Assembly: GCF_003672135.1 (NCBI RefSeq)
Contig: NC_039513.1
Span: 2,418,833 to 2,482,832, forward strand
Direction: 5' to 3'
Source: Ooceraea biroi
Lineage: Eukaryota; Arthropoda; Insecta; Hymenoptera; Formicidae
DNA: 64,000 bases
The notes beneath the pieces are model-generated. The model was not told the DNA's origin, made no database searches, and saw nothing but the letters and a program-made list of their open reading frames with translations. Shown in pieces: positions 1 through 10,289 of the stretch. Both the position numbers and the translations under genes were made by a program. Within the stretch, counting starts at the first letter, position 1, and each line of letters begins with the position of its first letter.

Positions 1-112
1 TCGATTTTCGGGTCAACGACCGAAGTCGATTTTACCCTATTATTCGAAAGGGACACTCGATTTTCGGGTCAACGACCGAAATCGATTTTACCCTGTTATT
101 CGAGATGGTCAA
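1..112. repeat. 56-bp tandem repeat, two copies
   Basis: Two head-to-tail copies of a 56-bp unit beginning TCGATTTTCGGGTCAACGAC lie at 1-56 and 57-112, differing by a few substitutions. A third copy may start at about 113 but diverges at once. The array may continue left of the window. No coding potential is seen. Confidence 0.85.
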
Positions 113-119
113 CTCGATG

Positions 120-660
120 GTCCTTTTTTTGGTAAGGGAAATGAATCCCTATTACACAAGGATAGGACCCATACGATCTGTCAAGGAAAGGGTAAAGCGA
201 GGGTAATTAACTAGAATGAAATTTCTTTGATAAATTAACAATAGTATATTCTGTCAATGGACATTAAAGATACAAATACAAATGGTTAGAATTTTGAAAC
301 TGGATTGCGGAGTTGAACATGATTATAAAAACTGAATTCGATTAAAACGCCGCTATTGATACTCATTTTAACTAAAATATTTGTACAAGTTGAAAATTAA
401 TCCGATTCATTTGGAAGGACATCAGTACAATTATAATTCTAAATTAATTCTAACAAAAACGTTGATACAAATTTTTACTATAATTACAATATCTACGCCT
501 ACATTTCAAAATTAAAATTATACAAAAATTCACTAATGTAAGATGCGGGAATCAGGACAGGGTGGATGCGGTTGTGGGTGATAAACGGGAATAAATCGAA
601 ATAAACAATTGCTCTACTAAAATCGCGAAACGATTAGAGGGTAATTAAATGGAATAGTTA
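120..660. other. AT-rich intergenic sequence, nothing recognised
   Basis: This stretch is AT-rich, lacks a long open frame on either strand, and shows no repeat or element end that I can recognise. Confidence 0.5.
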
Positions 661-1504
661 AAAAAGCTTACTTTTCTTGTATCGGTTCTCGGATGGAGTT
701 CAGAATTGGTTCGTCAATGAGTCAGGCGATGGAGTCAACCAGACCAGATCGCTCGGGTGGAGTCCAACACTGACTCTAATATTTAAACCCGGTGTCCCGA
801 TCACGGGAACGTAACAATAACGATGTGAATTGCAGGCTGGCCAAGATGGAAGAGACCTCTCTGGCCAAATTTTTTCCTTTATATAGGGCTAAAGAGTGTA
901 GGTGGGAGTCACTTTTTTCCCAGAAAAGAAGATCAACGGAAAAAGGCAATAAAATTGTTTCTAATGAAGCGTCCATTGCTTCTGTATTACTATGATATCT
1001 AATGGATTTACTTTATCATTTTCAAGGATTAGAGTCCGGCACTTGACTTGTGACGACCCTTCACTTGACCATCTATATTACAATCCATGTTTACATTTCC
1101 TTAATCTATTTCACAGCTGCCCCTGTATGGCAGGGTTCCTTATCGGTGGATTACTTTTATTGCAGTCAGCGAGTGACAATTCCCAAGTCCCGCTTCGCCT
1201 TTCCGAATCAGAAGCGGTCTTTGTTTAGTGATTAACTATTGATTCCGGGTGGTTTTTTCCCTCTTTTTTTCCTTATCGACGTTTCAGCCGAGCGCAGGTG
1301 AGGGGGTGCGAAATAATTTTGTGAACCTTATGGTTTACGTATCGTTTCATGATATCTTTTATAATAAGACCACCTGTTCCCCCCCTACGCTCGTCCGGTC
1401 GTTTTCCCGCTATTGGGGATTAATTCTTATCTGTTTCTTCCCTTTTTATCTTATATTGTCCCTATGGAAGCGAGGAACCGTGGAGTCTCCTGGACGTAAC
1501 AATG
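661..1504 (-). other. LTR-like sequence with minus-strand promoter
   Basis: Non-coding sequence next to the Gypsy-1 integrase relic. It holds two copies of a CGTAACA terminus on the plus strand (near 810 and 1498), read TGTTACG on the minus strand, which resembles LTR ends. It also holds a strong minus-strand TATA box. No matching second end with a 5-bp target duplication was found, so boundaries are uncertain. It may be a truncated LTR or a piece of another LTR element. Confidence 0.35.
876..886 (-). promoter_or_regulatory. TATA box (minus strand)
   Basis: Read on the minus strand this is CTATATAAAGG, a near-ideal RNA polymerase II TATA box. Downstream lies a short hairpin made of two TGGCCA blocks. 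The setting fits an LTR promoter. Activity is inferred only. Confidence 0.4.
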
Positions 1505-1650
1505 GCGTAACTCAAAATTAGGATCTTGTGACCCCTCTAACTTATCTATTAATTTCTTTATCGCGGGATCTCGGCCCTGAGCAACAACAAGGTTCCACTC
1601 AAAAGGATTGTCTTCAATAACCAAAATTCCAAAAGATCGACTAAGGGCAT
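1451..1650 (-). pseudogene. Gypsy-1 pol, RNase H to integrase linker (displaced part)
   Basis: On the minus strand, 65 codons are open from 1648 to a TAA at 1451-1453. The first 49 or so read like the linker after the RNase H of Gypsy polyproteins: LSRSFGILVIED, then VVAQGRDPAIKKLIDKLEGS and FELRHCYV. The stretch continues the pol frame that stops at 2658. The two halves are separated by a solo LTR whose 5-bp target duplication GGCAT lies at 1646-1650 and 2658-2662. Past about 1504 homology is lost, so the integrase catalytic core is absent. Confidence 0.75.
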
Positions 1651-2657
1651 TGTTACGGAAACAGTCAATGTTACCGATATCGATTCGGCGACTTAGGGCG
1701 GTCGATAATGAATCGATCGCGCTAGAGTTTCGGGCGAGAGGGGCGCTCTGCTAGACCGGTTTTCCGAGTGCGCCGCGCGAATTTTCCATTGTTCGTCGTT
1801 CTCTCTGTTTGATACGGCGTCAGTTGCTGAGAAAAGAAAAGTGTGTTCTCTGCGAGCGAAGGACGAAGGGATTTAGAGAGGACAGTGGGTCCTGTGAATA
1901 TCTCCTGACCATGTCAGCGAGACCCCTCCTTCGATTGCGATCCCTCAGTGCGAGGATTTTCTTGGTTATCCCTCAGTGCGAGGCGAGTTTACAATCCTCA
2001 TTGTCGTCCCTCAGTGCGAGGCGAGGTTACACGGGTGAGCTTTGCGGACACGGAAGTAAGTACAGTGAGTACTTTTCGGCCTTGATCAAGCCGAAGCCCT
2101 CTTCAGGGTGATAGTGTCTCAGGTAGACACTTTTTCCACGCCCCGAGCGGCTTGCGTCAGTGAGACGCACGGTTTCAAGGTTAGTGAGACACTTACATTT
2201 CTTTAATTTGGGTCGTGTCAGCGGGACACGTTTTGCACATACTACATTGCTCGTGTCAGCGAGACACTCTTTCTTTCATTACGATAACGTCAGTGAGGCG
2301 TTTGGTTCTTTACTATTGCGATTTCAGTGTCAGTGCGACACTCAAATATTCTATTATTTATTCGATATTAATTTTCACTACGATAACGTTAGTGAGGCGT
2401 TTTGGTTCTTTACTATTGCGATGTCAGCAGTGTTAGTGCGACACTCAAACATTCTATTATTTACTCGCTATTATTTCCACCGATTTTACTTACCGCAATT
2501 TTATTTACACCGACATTATTTGCAGCTATTATTTTCAACGATATTTAGTTGCGTCTTATATTGTAAACACTGTTATTTGATTTATGTTCGGTACTTTGTC
2601 ACGGCGTAACACACCAGTTTTGTCATCAAATAAGAAGCATTTTTTAGAAACTAAACA
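1651..2657. mobile_element. Solo LTR (1,007 bp) inserted in Gypsy-1 pol
   Basis: The block begins TGTTACGG and ends AAACTAAACA, so it has TG...CA termini. It is flanked by the perfect 5-bp direct repeat GGCAT. Removing it and one GGCAT restores a continuous Gypsy pol frame at the VDA/LSR junction, strong evidence of an insertion. No internal gag-pol remains, so it is a solo LTR left by recombination. Its interior carries the TCAGTG-type array. Orientation is uncertain, since both ends are nearly symmetric. Confidence 0.8.
1940..2445 (+). repeat. Irregular array of TCAGTG(A/C)GA(C/G) motifs
   Basis: About a dozen copies of GTCAGTGAGAC-like words recur on the plus strand inside the solo LTR. 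Three are CCCTCAGTGCGAGG (about 1945, 1971 and 2010). The later ones read GTCAGCGAGACAC, GTCAGTGAGGCG or GTTAGTGCGAC (2155-2445). Some sit in a longer repeated module with TTACTATTGCGAT. The core TCAGT equals the arthropod initiator consensus. A promoter role is inference. Confidence 0.65.
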
Positions 2658-3974
2658 GGCATCAACATTACCCATACGCGATCCTGGGCGATGAATAACT
2701 TTATAATCAAAATGTTGCAACTCAAGACTCCATCGAGCGATACGATTATTAATATATCTCTTTTCTAAAGTTTGGGTCACAGCGTTGCAATCAGAAACTA
2801 CAACAAAAGGAATGCCTTGTAAATAAATACGAAAACGGCGTAATGCATATATAATTGCCAAAGTCTCCAGCTCAAAACTGTGATACTTCATCTCCGCTCC
2901 GGTAGTACGTTTACTAAAATAAAAAACGGGATGCATTTGTTTATCACCCTGACATTGCGTTAAGACCGCCCCGAATCCATGAATACTGGCATCACAATGC
3001 AACTTTGTGTATGCCCTGGGATTATAAATAACCAAAGTAGGTGCTTCAGTTAACATCTGTTTAAGTTGGCAAAAAGCAACGCGTTTCGTTTCTCCAAAAC
3101 TAAAATGAATATCCTTTTTTAAAAGGTTGTATAAAGGTCTAGCGACAACAGCAAATCCTAATATGAATTTTCGAAAATAAGATGCTAGCCCTAAAAAACT
3201 CTGAACCTCTCTAACCGTCTTAGGTTCGGGGAAGTCCTGTACCGCGGCAACACCTCTATCCGTAGGCCTTAGCCCATCAACGCTAATCTTATATCCTAAA
3301 TACTCGATTTCGGTACAAAGAAATAAACATTTATCCAATCTTAACTCAAGCTTATTATCTATCAAAACGGTAAACAATTTCCGAAGAACGGCTAAATGAG
3401 AATCTAAATCTTTACTTGCGACTAAAAAGTCGTCTATATACGCGGCAACAGTACCGTCTTTTAAAAACTCAAATAAAACGTCGTTAATAAATCTTTGAAA
3501 ACACTGAGGACCTATTTTTAACCCAAAGGGCATTCGTACGTATTCAAATTGCCCCATCGGTGTGACAAACGCTGTATACTTAACTGAATCGGGCGACATC
3601 ATAACATTATAAAATCCATCCTTAAGATCAAGGATACTGAAAAACCGCTTATCCCTCATCGTGTCCAATTGGTCCTCAATTAAGGGAAGAGGGTAATTGT
3701 CGCGTGCGATGATTTTATTTAAGGCACGGTAATCTACACACATTCGTATTTCTCCGTTTTTCTTCCGAGTAAGGACGATGGGCGATGCATACTCTGATTT
3801 ACTTTTACGAATTATGCCCCGATCTAATAAGTCATCCAACGTTCGCTGCACCTGTATTTTATCGGCAAAACTTAATCTACGAGGGCCAAATTGGATAAGC
3901 CGATTATCCTTTAGACTAATAACGGCCTCTCCTTTCACTTTCGGTTCTGTGGGACGCTGTGGAAGGCAATAATG
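2658..3974 (-). pseudogene. Gypsy-1 pol: reverse transcriptase and RNase H
   Basis: Ty3/Gypsy polyprotein segment that copies element RNA into DNA. Visible in order on the minus strand: the RT start with YASPIVLTRKKNGEIR and CVDYRALN, the QFEYVRMPFGL block, the catalytic YIDDFLVASK, and YLGYKIS. RNase H follows with LHCDASIHGFGAVLTQ, FELETLAIIYALRRF and VVVSDCNA, then the RPGSRMGNVDA end. A TAG at 3975-3977 separates it in frame from the gag-protease part. At 2657 the frame runs into the solo LTR, giving a spurious tail to 2556. Apart from these breaks the frame is intact, so the copy is fairly young. Confidence 0.92.
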
Positions 3975-4826
3975 CTAATTAAAAATAATCTTAAAAGCTA
4001 ACTTACTATCTAAAGAAATCTCAGGGTTAATATAAATTTGGTCCGTCTGAATACTGCAATCAACGTCTATATTAAGTATCTGTCTAACCACCGTATCATA
4101 TTCACGATTTCTTGTTAATCGGTATCCAAATAAATTTAAAGCATCTCTTCCTATCGTATTATTATTTACTACGCCAAAAACAACAGGCGCGGTTACGTCT
4201 TCTAAAGTTACGTTAGCTCGCACAACCCCGATTACATCGAGTCGAGATTTGTTTATACCGCAATACCGGCTCCATTCCCGGCCGGGTTTCTCAAGTATTT
4301 TGAAATTAATCAATTGTTCTTTAATAAGACTGACCGGACACCCTGTGTCGATTTGTGAAATACATGTAAATGAATCGATACCTTTAATATCACAACAAAT
4401 AGATTTTTGATAATCATCCCGACATCCTGGATCGAGATTTATCGCACAAATTTCCTCTTCCACTGGATGAGTGCTGCAATCAGGACCATCCTCTGCTGTG
4501 GAATCTTCGGACTCACTTTCCTCACCTTTCCGGATAGCTCCTACCTGCCGCTTAGCTGCCCTATCTGGTAGCACTTTTGCTCTGTCTTCGCTTCCGCTGG
4601 TTTGTTTCGCTTTGGTCAGGCAATCCTTTGCATAATGGCCGACCTGGTTCCACGAGTAACACTTGACGGTTCCTCGAACAGCAGATTTCGTCGATGGTGC
4701 CGCCTGTCCCTTGCTAGCAGCATTCCGATCCGTTCTCCTTGGCGTGTCATCCCGAGTCGACGTATGATAACCATGTCGTGTGGTTTCTGGTGCCAGTGAA
4801 ATCTTTTTGAAAGCCTTCCTGTACAC
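3975..4826 (-). pseudogene. Gypsy-1 gag C-terminus and aspartic protease
   Basis: Open frame of 283 codons. Near residue 58 is a zinc-knuckle-like CYSWNQVGHYAKDC, in which the second cysteine of CX2CX4HX4C is tryptophan. An acidic linker (EGEESESEDSTAED) follows. The aspartic protease has the active-site triad DTG in CISQIDTGCPVSLI. The frame ends at a TAG and continues in the same frame into RT. On the gag side the frame changes at about 4826, which is either a decay frameshift or a programmed one. I cannot tell which. Confidence 0.85.
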
Positions 4827-5653
4827 TAGAAAAAGACTGCATGCGCTTGGTTGCGCAAGTTATCTGCAGGTATACCATTAACCATGTAGTCGACTAGCTC
4901 GTCCTCCTGGATAGAGATTCGATTCCCCAGGATAATCTTGTCGTGCCAATACTCGCTGAAAGACTCTTCTTTGTTCCACTTCCGCATCTCAAATTTACGC
5001 CGTGAATCTAATCGTCCCAACGGCTGATCGAAAATATTTTCCATCTCTTGAAGAAGGTCGTCCAAACTCATTGATAAATATTCGGCCCGGGATCGGTACC
5101 ATTTCTGTGCTTTTCCTTACAGTTTCGATCCAACCATTATTTTTGCTGCACTCTCCGTCAGCTCGTACATCTCACGTAACATGTTAATTTGAGCTCTCCA
5201 TAATTGAAAATCTTCTCCCGATCCGTCGTACTCGTTTAGTAGCTTACCAACATTTTTTATATCAATGGTAGTACGTGAATTTACCGACGTGTTGCTTACT
5301 GGTGATCTGCGCAGAAATTCGTTTTCGCGTCTAAGTAGTTCAATTTCCTTGCGCATTAACCCCCTTTTTCTATTCTCTAGCTGTTCCTCACGCCGTCTCA
5401 AATCATAATCACGACTGTTAGGTGTAATATCATCTCCGACCTGTTCGCTCGCCGCTTCTTCCTGTTCAACGGCGACTTCTTCCTCGGATTCAATCCCGGC
5501 ATCGATGGCCGCCCCGGCCTCCTGTATCCATGCGCCGGTCGGATCGGCGTTCTGAAGCCTGATGATAAGCTCTTTCTTCCGCCCGCTCGTTTTCAGTCGG
5601 CGTTCCCTCAACGCCTGTTTTAATTGTGCCACGTTCAACTCATGGGGATTCAT
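4826..5653 (-). pseudogene. Gypsy-1 gag N-terminal region with SAP domain
   Basis: The likely start is the ATG at 5651-5653 (MNPHELNVAQLKQAL). Residues 1-38 look like a SAP helix-extension-helix domain (LKQALRERRLKTSGRKKELI), a putative DNA-binding module known at the N-terminus of some insect Gypsy gags. An acidic stretch and a coiled-coil-like segment (RRREEQLENRKRGLMRKE) follow, then a retrotransposon-gag domain (DFQLWRAQINMLRE; SEYWHDKIILGNRI). A stop at 5117 splits it in frame, and the remainder runs 5071-4826. Upstream of 5653 the open frame is mariner terminal repeat, not gag. Confidence 0.8.
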
Positions 5654-5711
5654 CTCGTCTATCTGTCCACCGTGACGTACTGACGATTTACACTGCACAC
5701 ACACAGCTGTA

Positions 5712-6949
5712 CAGGGTGGGGAAAAATTATTGGTCAAGCTTTCGCCAGTCGATTCTACTCGTCGAGATCGCCAACATTGCATCATAAACATGGTGTCGCA
5801 AAATTAACTTTCAAGGTCATTTTCAATGTCAATTTTTTTTATTGGCTTAGTCGATTCTACTCGTCGAGCTGAACAAAAGTCTCAAAGGGACCATATGCCG
5901 GAAATCAATATTTCATAGAGAAATCTTCGTTTGAAGTTTTTAGAAGCCAAAAAATTTCGTAAAATTAATTGTGATGAATGTAAAATCTGCTTAATCTACT
6001 CTTAACGCTACCCAGGAACAACGAAGTGGGCGTGGTAGATTTTTGTTCCCTTCGGGGTATCTTGGTACCCAGTAACATTTCAACGGCTGTTGGTTCCTTA
6101 AAGCAACGGTCATTTGCCTCGGAGAGGAATAATATATTATTTCTGGGGAGCTCTGAAAGTCATTGTTTATGGGTCAAGCAGGGCTTTAAGGACAGCTCAG
6201 GATTTACGAGATCGCATTGAAGAAGCGGTTGCTACTTTAGCACGAAATCGAGCTGTGCTCCGTAGAGTGCGAGATAATTTGATGGAGAGACTCCAAGCTT
6301 GCATTGATAACGGTGGTGGTCACATTGAAGCTGGCAGACAAGCACACCTGCTCAGAGCTATTGGGGCCGATGGGTCAGTTCTGTTTGTTCGTAGGTAGCG
6401 TCGACGACGATAAAGTGAGAGGCAAGGGGAACTCACTGTAATCAAGTCACCCCGAGGTGAGAGACGAGGGGAACTCACTCTAATCAAGTCACCCCGAAGG
6501 GAACAGAAATCTATCACGTCCACGTCGTTGTTCCTGGATAGCGCTAAGAGTAGATTAAGCAGATTTTTGACCTTGAAAACGAATTTTTCAGGGTCATTTT
6601 TGGGGGGTGATTTTCGCTAATCATGATCAGGATATTCAGAACATGATTTTAAGAACTTTATAAGCATCAGATTTATTTTCTGACTTCATAAAAATCGATT
6701 TTTTTGAAATTTCAGGCAAAACAAATTCAAACGAAAAGTTCTCTATGAAATATTGATTTCCGGCATATGGTCCCTTTGAGACTTTTGTTCAGCTCGACGA
6801 GTAGAATCGACTAAGCCAATAAAAAAATTTGACATTGAAAATGACCTTAAAAGTTAATTTTGCGGCACCATGTTTATGATGCAATGTTGGCGATCTCGAC
6901 GAGTAGAATCGACTGGCGAAAGCTTGACCAATAATTTTTCCCCACCCTG
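5712..6949 (+). mobile_element. Mariner/Tc1-family element, internally deleted, long TIRs
   Basis: The element starts CAGGGTGGGGAAAA and ends with its reverse complement. It is flanked on both sides by the TA target duplication (5710-5711 and 6950-6951). Arms of roughly 230 bp (5712-5940 and 6730-6949) are inverted copies. A further inner inverted block (about 6012-6060 and 6487-6537) extends the stem. Only the transposase tail survives inside. It sits just upstream of the gag start of Gypsy-1. It cannot make its own transposase and would depend on a related intact copy. Confidence 0.88.
6117..6398 (+). pseudogene. Mariner-like transposase C-terminal remnant
   Basis: About 90 codons inside the deleted mariner. 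YYFWGALKVIVY matches the segment around the third catalytic aspartate region (FFLWG) of this transposase family. RVRDNLMERLQACIDNGGGH matches the family's C-terminal signature (RVR...CI..GG.H). The N-terminal DNA-binding domain and the first two catalytic aspartates are gone. The frame stays open to a TAG after LFVRR. Confidence 0.8.
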
Positions 6950-6951
6950 TA

Positions 6952-7400
6952 CATCGTTCCGATGCAATTTGTAATAAGTTTTATTAAGAATAATCTTTTG
7001 ATTTTTATATAATGTAAATTATACTCTCTTATCGCATGACGACACTGAAGTACTTGGCGTGCCCGGATAGCAGTGGTCATGTATTCTTGTAAATTTGTAC
7101 AATATCTTGATTTGTATTGTATCTTGTATCTTCATGATTTTCAATAATGACTCGCAAATGATTTTGTGTCTCTTATAGGTAGGACAGGACGTTTTAATGT
7201 GATTCAGGCACGCCAAGTACTTCTGTCGTCATGCGATAAGAGAGCATGGAAAACGTTTGGGTAAAATACTCAAACTGCTTCTAGATACTTGGTTAGTTAA
7301 TTATTGAGTTCATATTTAGTTTTGAGTTTTGACAAGTTGGGAGTTTTTATGTACTTGGTGTATATATTTTTTCTTTTTTTAGAAAGGTTGTTTAGGGATT
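6952..7400. repeat. Foldback-type repeat, copy 1 (TACTTGGCG family)
   Basis: The sequence from about 7020 to 7400 is nearly the same as 34283-34670. It contains inverted blocks TATCGCATGACGAC...TACTTGGCG (7030-7060) and CGCCAAGTACTTC...ATGCGATAAGAG (7210-7240), forming a hairpin around a central 100 bp. The outer left arm seen in the 34-kb copy is missing here. The left edge CATCGTTCCGATGCA also recurs near 34800. No coding sequence. Confidence 0.75.
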
Positions 7401-7506
7401 ATCTTTTAACAAAAATGTAGTAGTATTATTGATGTATTTTTATCTTATACTATCTTACCGGTTTGCATTAATGCTGCAATACTGTATCCGATACATAATG
7501 TCCTAA

Positions 7507-7746
7507 GGCCCAATTTCTTCACCTCTCGATAACTTTATCCAAAAGATATCTCGTAGAATCAGTTTTCTTCACCTTTGTAACCTGACAGAATATGGTAATT
7601 TATAATAATATTCTAGACACTTTGTGTCAAAAGTGAGTAGTATGAAGAATAGCTATCCGTTAAATACGTAATCAGAGGTTTCAATGAAGAAATAAATTTT
7701 TAGGTATCTGGAAGATAGCTATTGAGAGGTATGAAGAAACCGGGCA
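7507..7746. mobile_element. PIF/Harbinger-type MITE with imperfect TIRs
   Basis: Left end GGCCCAATTTCTTCACCTC and right end (reverse complement) GCCCGGTTTCTTCATACCTC share about 45 bp of imperfect inverted repeat. Flanking TAA is found on both sides (7504-7506 and 7747-7749). The GGCCC-TTTCT-C terminus resembles the GGCCCGTTTCTACC end of the Harbinger element at 49547. The interior is AT-rich and non-coding. Confidence 0.7.
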
Positions 7747-7904
7747 TAAGTGGAGAATGATAAAAGAAGAGAGATATCAGTCTGTTAGTTATCTCTGAAA
7801 GAGTTTTTTATTTTCTATGGATATTGCGGATACAAGTGTTGTATACCGATACTTTTGTTTTGTTCGCTACCGCGTCGCTTGAATGAACTTATTGGATTGG
7901 ATAT

Positions 7905-8205
7905 TATTGTGCAACGTCGTCGACGTGGTGCAACGTCGTTCTCGTCACCGTCCGGCGACGTGGTGCAACGTCTTCGCCGTCGCCGTCTGGCGACGTGGTG
8001 CAACATCTTTGTCGTCGCCGTCCGGCGACGCTGACACAGCGCGTCTCTGCGCCGCCGCCTTCGTGCTACGTTGGCGCCCAGCGTCTCTGCGCCGCCGCCT
8101 TCGTGCTGCGCTGGCGCCCAGCGTCTCTGCGCCAGCGCCTCTGAAAAGCTGGCGCCTCTGAAACGCAGGCGCCTCTGAAACGCTGGCGCCTCTACTGCGC
8201 CGGCG
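7905..8205. repeat. GC-rich minisatellites (GACGTGGTGCAACGTC and GGCGCCTCTGAAAC units)
   Basis: Positions 7905-8030 repeat a roughly 40-bp unit holding GGCGACGTGGTGCAACGTC. Positions 8035-8120 repeat a roughly 56-bp unit holding GCGTCTCTGCGCCGCCGCC. Positions 8120-8205 repeat an 18-bp unit close to GCTGGCGCCTCTGAAAC. The first unit is shared with the array at 35090-35775. Long open frames across it are a composition effect, not genes. Confidence 0.8.
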
Positions 8206-8212
8206 TCTCTTA

Positions 8213-8352
8213 AGCCCGTATCAGACTACGTATTGGAGATTGGAATTTGACGAATCAAAACAAAGCAGACCCAGATTGCTTTGTTCTGATTGGTCAAATT
8301 TCAATCTCCAATTCGCAATCTCCAATCTCCAATACATAGTCTGATACGGGCT
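8213..8352. mobile_element. 140-bp palindromic MITE with TTA duplication
   Basis: AGCCCGTATCAGACTA at the left is matched by TAGTCTGATACGGGCT at the right. TTA flanks both sides (8210-8212 and 8353-8355). The stem continues inward through TATTGGAGATTG-type blocks and holds CTGATTGGTC near the centre. The 3-bp TTA duplication fits the PIF/Harbinger superfamily. Non-coding. Confidence 0.85.
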
Positions 8353-8850
8353 TTACGCCGTCGCCGTTCGGCGACGCTGGCGCGGCGCGTCTCTTTATAG
8401 TGAGTACCCGGCTTTACGCCGTCGCCGTCCGGCGACGTGAACCTATCGTACGTATGTGAACGCGCCTTTAGGGACAAAGTCGCTTTGCTTGTGTGCGTGC
8501 GAGCGTACGTACGTGAGTCTGAACCTGAATCTGGAGAAGAATGAAACGTCACAAGTGTTGCATACGATTACGGTATCTGAGGATGGAGTGCACCAATTTT
8601 TTTCGAAGTGGTCGCAATCGAAAGCTTGCATTCACATTATGTTATAAAAGTATCGTTAGATTTTTCAGTACGTCTTTAGTTCCTGAGATATTGTAATCAA
8701 AAGTTTATTTGACATGAATTTAACGTAAAATTCCGGATAAGCTACTTGGTAGCGCGCGACGTCTATGCAGTGGCTCTCATTGCTCGGAACCTTGTTCTTT
8801 ATGTACTTGGCGTCGCGACGCTACCGCGTCGCTTGATTTCAGCGAGTTGT
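8353..8850. repeat. Dispersed repeat, copy 1 of a 400-bp family
   Basis: Positions about 8455-8840 align with 36848-37270. Shared blocks include GTACGTGAGTCTGAAC, TCGAAAGCTTGCATTCACAT and AGCTACTTGGTAGCGCGCGACGT. The end reads TGTACTTGGCGTCGCGACGC followed by TACCGCGTCGCTTGAT. The last two blocks are partly inverted relative to one another and could fold. No open frame is conserved between copies, so it is non-coding. Confidence 0.75.
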
Positions 8851-8869
8851 TATGTAATTTAGAGTTTAA

Positions 8870-9430
8870 GGAAATTATTGTAATCTTTAGATTATTTAAA
8901 TACTAAGACAATTTTTGATTCGGTTTAGCAGCGCTAAGTATTTTGAAAAAAACACTTATTTGTATGAATAAATATATTTCTATGTATTAAAATATTTATT
9001 CATATAAAAATATCTGTTTAATATTATTATGTCCTTTATTTTTTAATATCAAAGGCTAGTATTCATAGTCCGTTCTTATTTCCAGATGAATCTGAAGTAA
9101 TGTCTTAAGATGCTAATACGACTGTGTGATTGGTTTCAAATATCTTGTGATTGTACTTAAGATGATCTTAAATCAGAATCAACAATGAATATCGGCCAAA
9201 GAGTAATAATAAAGTAATAGACTTTCTGGTTTGCATAAATATCCATTGTAGTTGGCGCAATTTGTTCATATCATTAGTTTTGTAGAGTCCTTTTTTGAAA
9301 GAAATTCAGGCGCGTATACTTGGCGCTTTTTTTGTACCTTTTTTTAAAAAGGTAATTTTGTTGTGATTTCACACATTTTGTAGTGTGAAGTATGTTATTC
9401 TTTTTTATAATATATGAGGAGATGAAATCC
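8870..9430. repeat. Dispersed repeat shared with the 60.3-61.6 kb palindrome
   Basis: CGGTTTAGCAGCGCTAAGTATTTTG (8919-8943) and the following AAAAACACTTATTTGTAT match 61324-61376. The block with GGCGCGTATACTTGGCGC near 9310 matches 61550-61565 and, inverted, 60368-60388. It looks like a degraded non-autonomous element. It is AT-rich and no gene was seen. Confidence 0.65.
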
Positions 9431-9642
9431 ATAGTCCTGTCAGTCAAGGTTTTTAAAAGTATTAACTTACATGTTTATAAAATATAAAATTATATTAAGT
9501 ATATTTATGCACAGAAGTCAATATATGCAAGAAAAAAGAGTTTACCCCCGTTTTTTATTTCGTTTAATTAATAAATATAAATATACATTCTGCAAAAAAA
9601 GTATCCGGAATTAATTAATAAAACACAAATTAATTGTTTATT

Positions 9643-9757
9643 CATCAATATTAATTTTGTCACCTTTAAAATAGGCCCCATCGGATGCAATACACATGTG
9701 CCAACGCTTAAGTCCTCAAAACACTTTTCAAACGCTGAAGCTGGTATTGCTTTGAGC
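9643..9757 (-). pseudogene. Mariner-family transposase C-terminal fragment, frameshifted
   Basis: On the minus strand LKAIPASAFEKCFEDL is followed, after a one-base frame change at about 9709, by KRWHMCIASDGAYFKGDKIN and then IDE and a stop. This matches the C-terminal segment of Tc1/mariner-family transposases (RW..CI...G.YF.GD). No terminal repeat was identified. The plus-strand frame over it belongs to the neighbouring microsatellite. Confidence 0.75.
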
Positions 9758-9970
9758 TCCTCGTCGTCGTCGTCGTCGTCGTCGTCGACGTGGTCCTCTC
9801 ACTCACGCCCTCTCCCTCTCGCGCTCTCTCATTCACTGGCTCTTTCGCTCTCTCATTTACTGGCTCTCTCATTCACTCGCTCTCTCGCCCTCTCGCTCTC
9901 TCACTCACTCGCCCTCTCGCTTTCTCATTCACTCGCTCTCTCGCTCTCTCACTCACTCGTTCTCTCGCAA
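9757..9970. repeat. (CGT)n microsatellite and CTCTC-rich minisatellite
   Basis: A CGT run of about ten units (9759-9787) is followed by six or more copies of a 26-30 bp unit close to CTCTCTCATTCACTCGCTCT. The open frames on both strands (serine/leucine-rich or arginine/glutamate-rich) are low-complexity translations and not genes. Confidence 0.85.
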
Positions 9971-10019
9971 ATATATCTTTTCTCACTCCAACTTCTTGCA
10001 CTACATTGCGTCGTACAGT

Positions 10020-10185
10020 TGTCGTACACCGACCGGCGGAGATGCTGTCCGTATATCCGTGTGTCTTACACATGACGGTCGGGTCGATAAATTAGAGTTT
10101 TCTAATGTAGAACCTCTACATATGATCGTTATGTGTGAGTCACACGGATATACCAACAGCATCTCCGCCGGTCGGTATATGTACA
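10020..10185. repeat. Hairpin element, about 60-bp arms
   Basis: ACCGACCGGCGGAGATGCTG (10028-10047) recurs inverted at 10157-10176, and the arms continue through ATATCCGTGTGT and CACACATAACG-like blocks. The loop of about 50 bp contains ACCTCTACATATGATCG. The structure is typical of a small foldback or MITE, but no target duplication was clear. Confidence 0.75.
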
Positions 10186-10289
10186 TGCTATCTGGCGCAC
10201 GCGAGGAAACGGAGCTGCTGCCATCTCAATGAGAAGAACGAACTGTACAAACGACGATGATAACGACGTTTCTTAAGTGAAATTTGCCA

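Noticed and set aside
7905..8161. GC-rich 92-codon frame as a host gene
   Set aside because: It spans two minisatellites with different unit lengths and has no recognisable domain.
9698..10095. Serine/leucine-rich and arginine-rich frames
   Set aside because: Translations of the CGT and CTCTC repeats.
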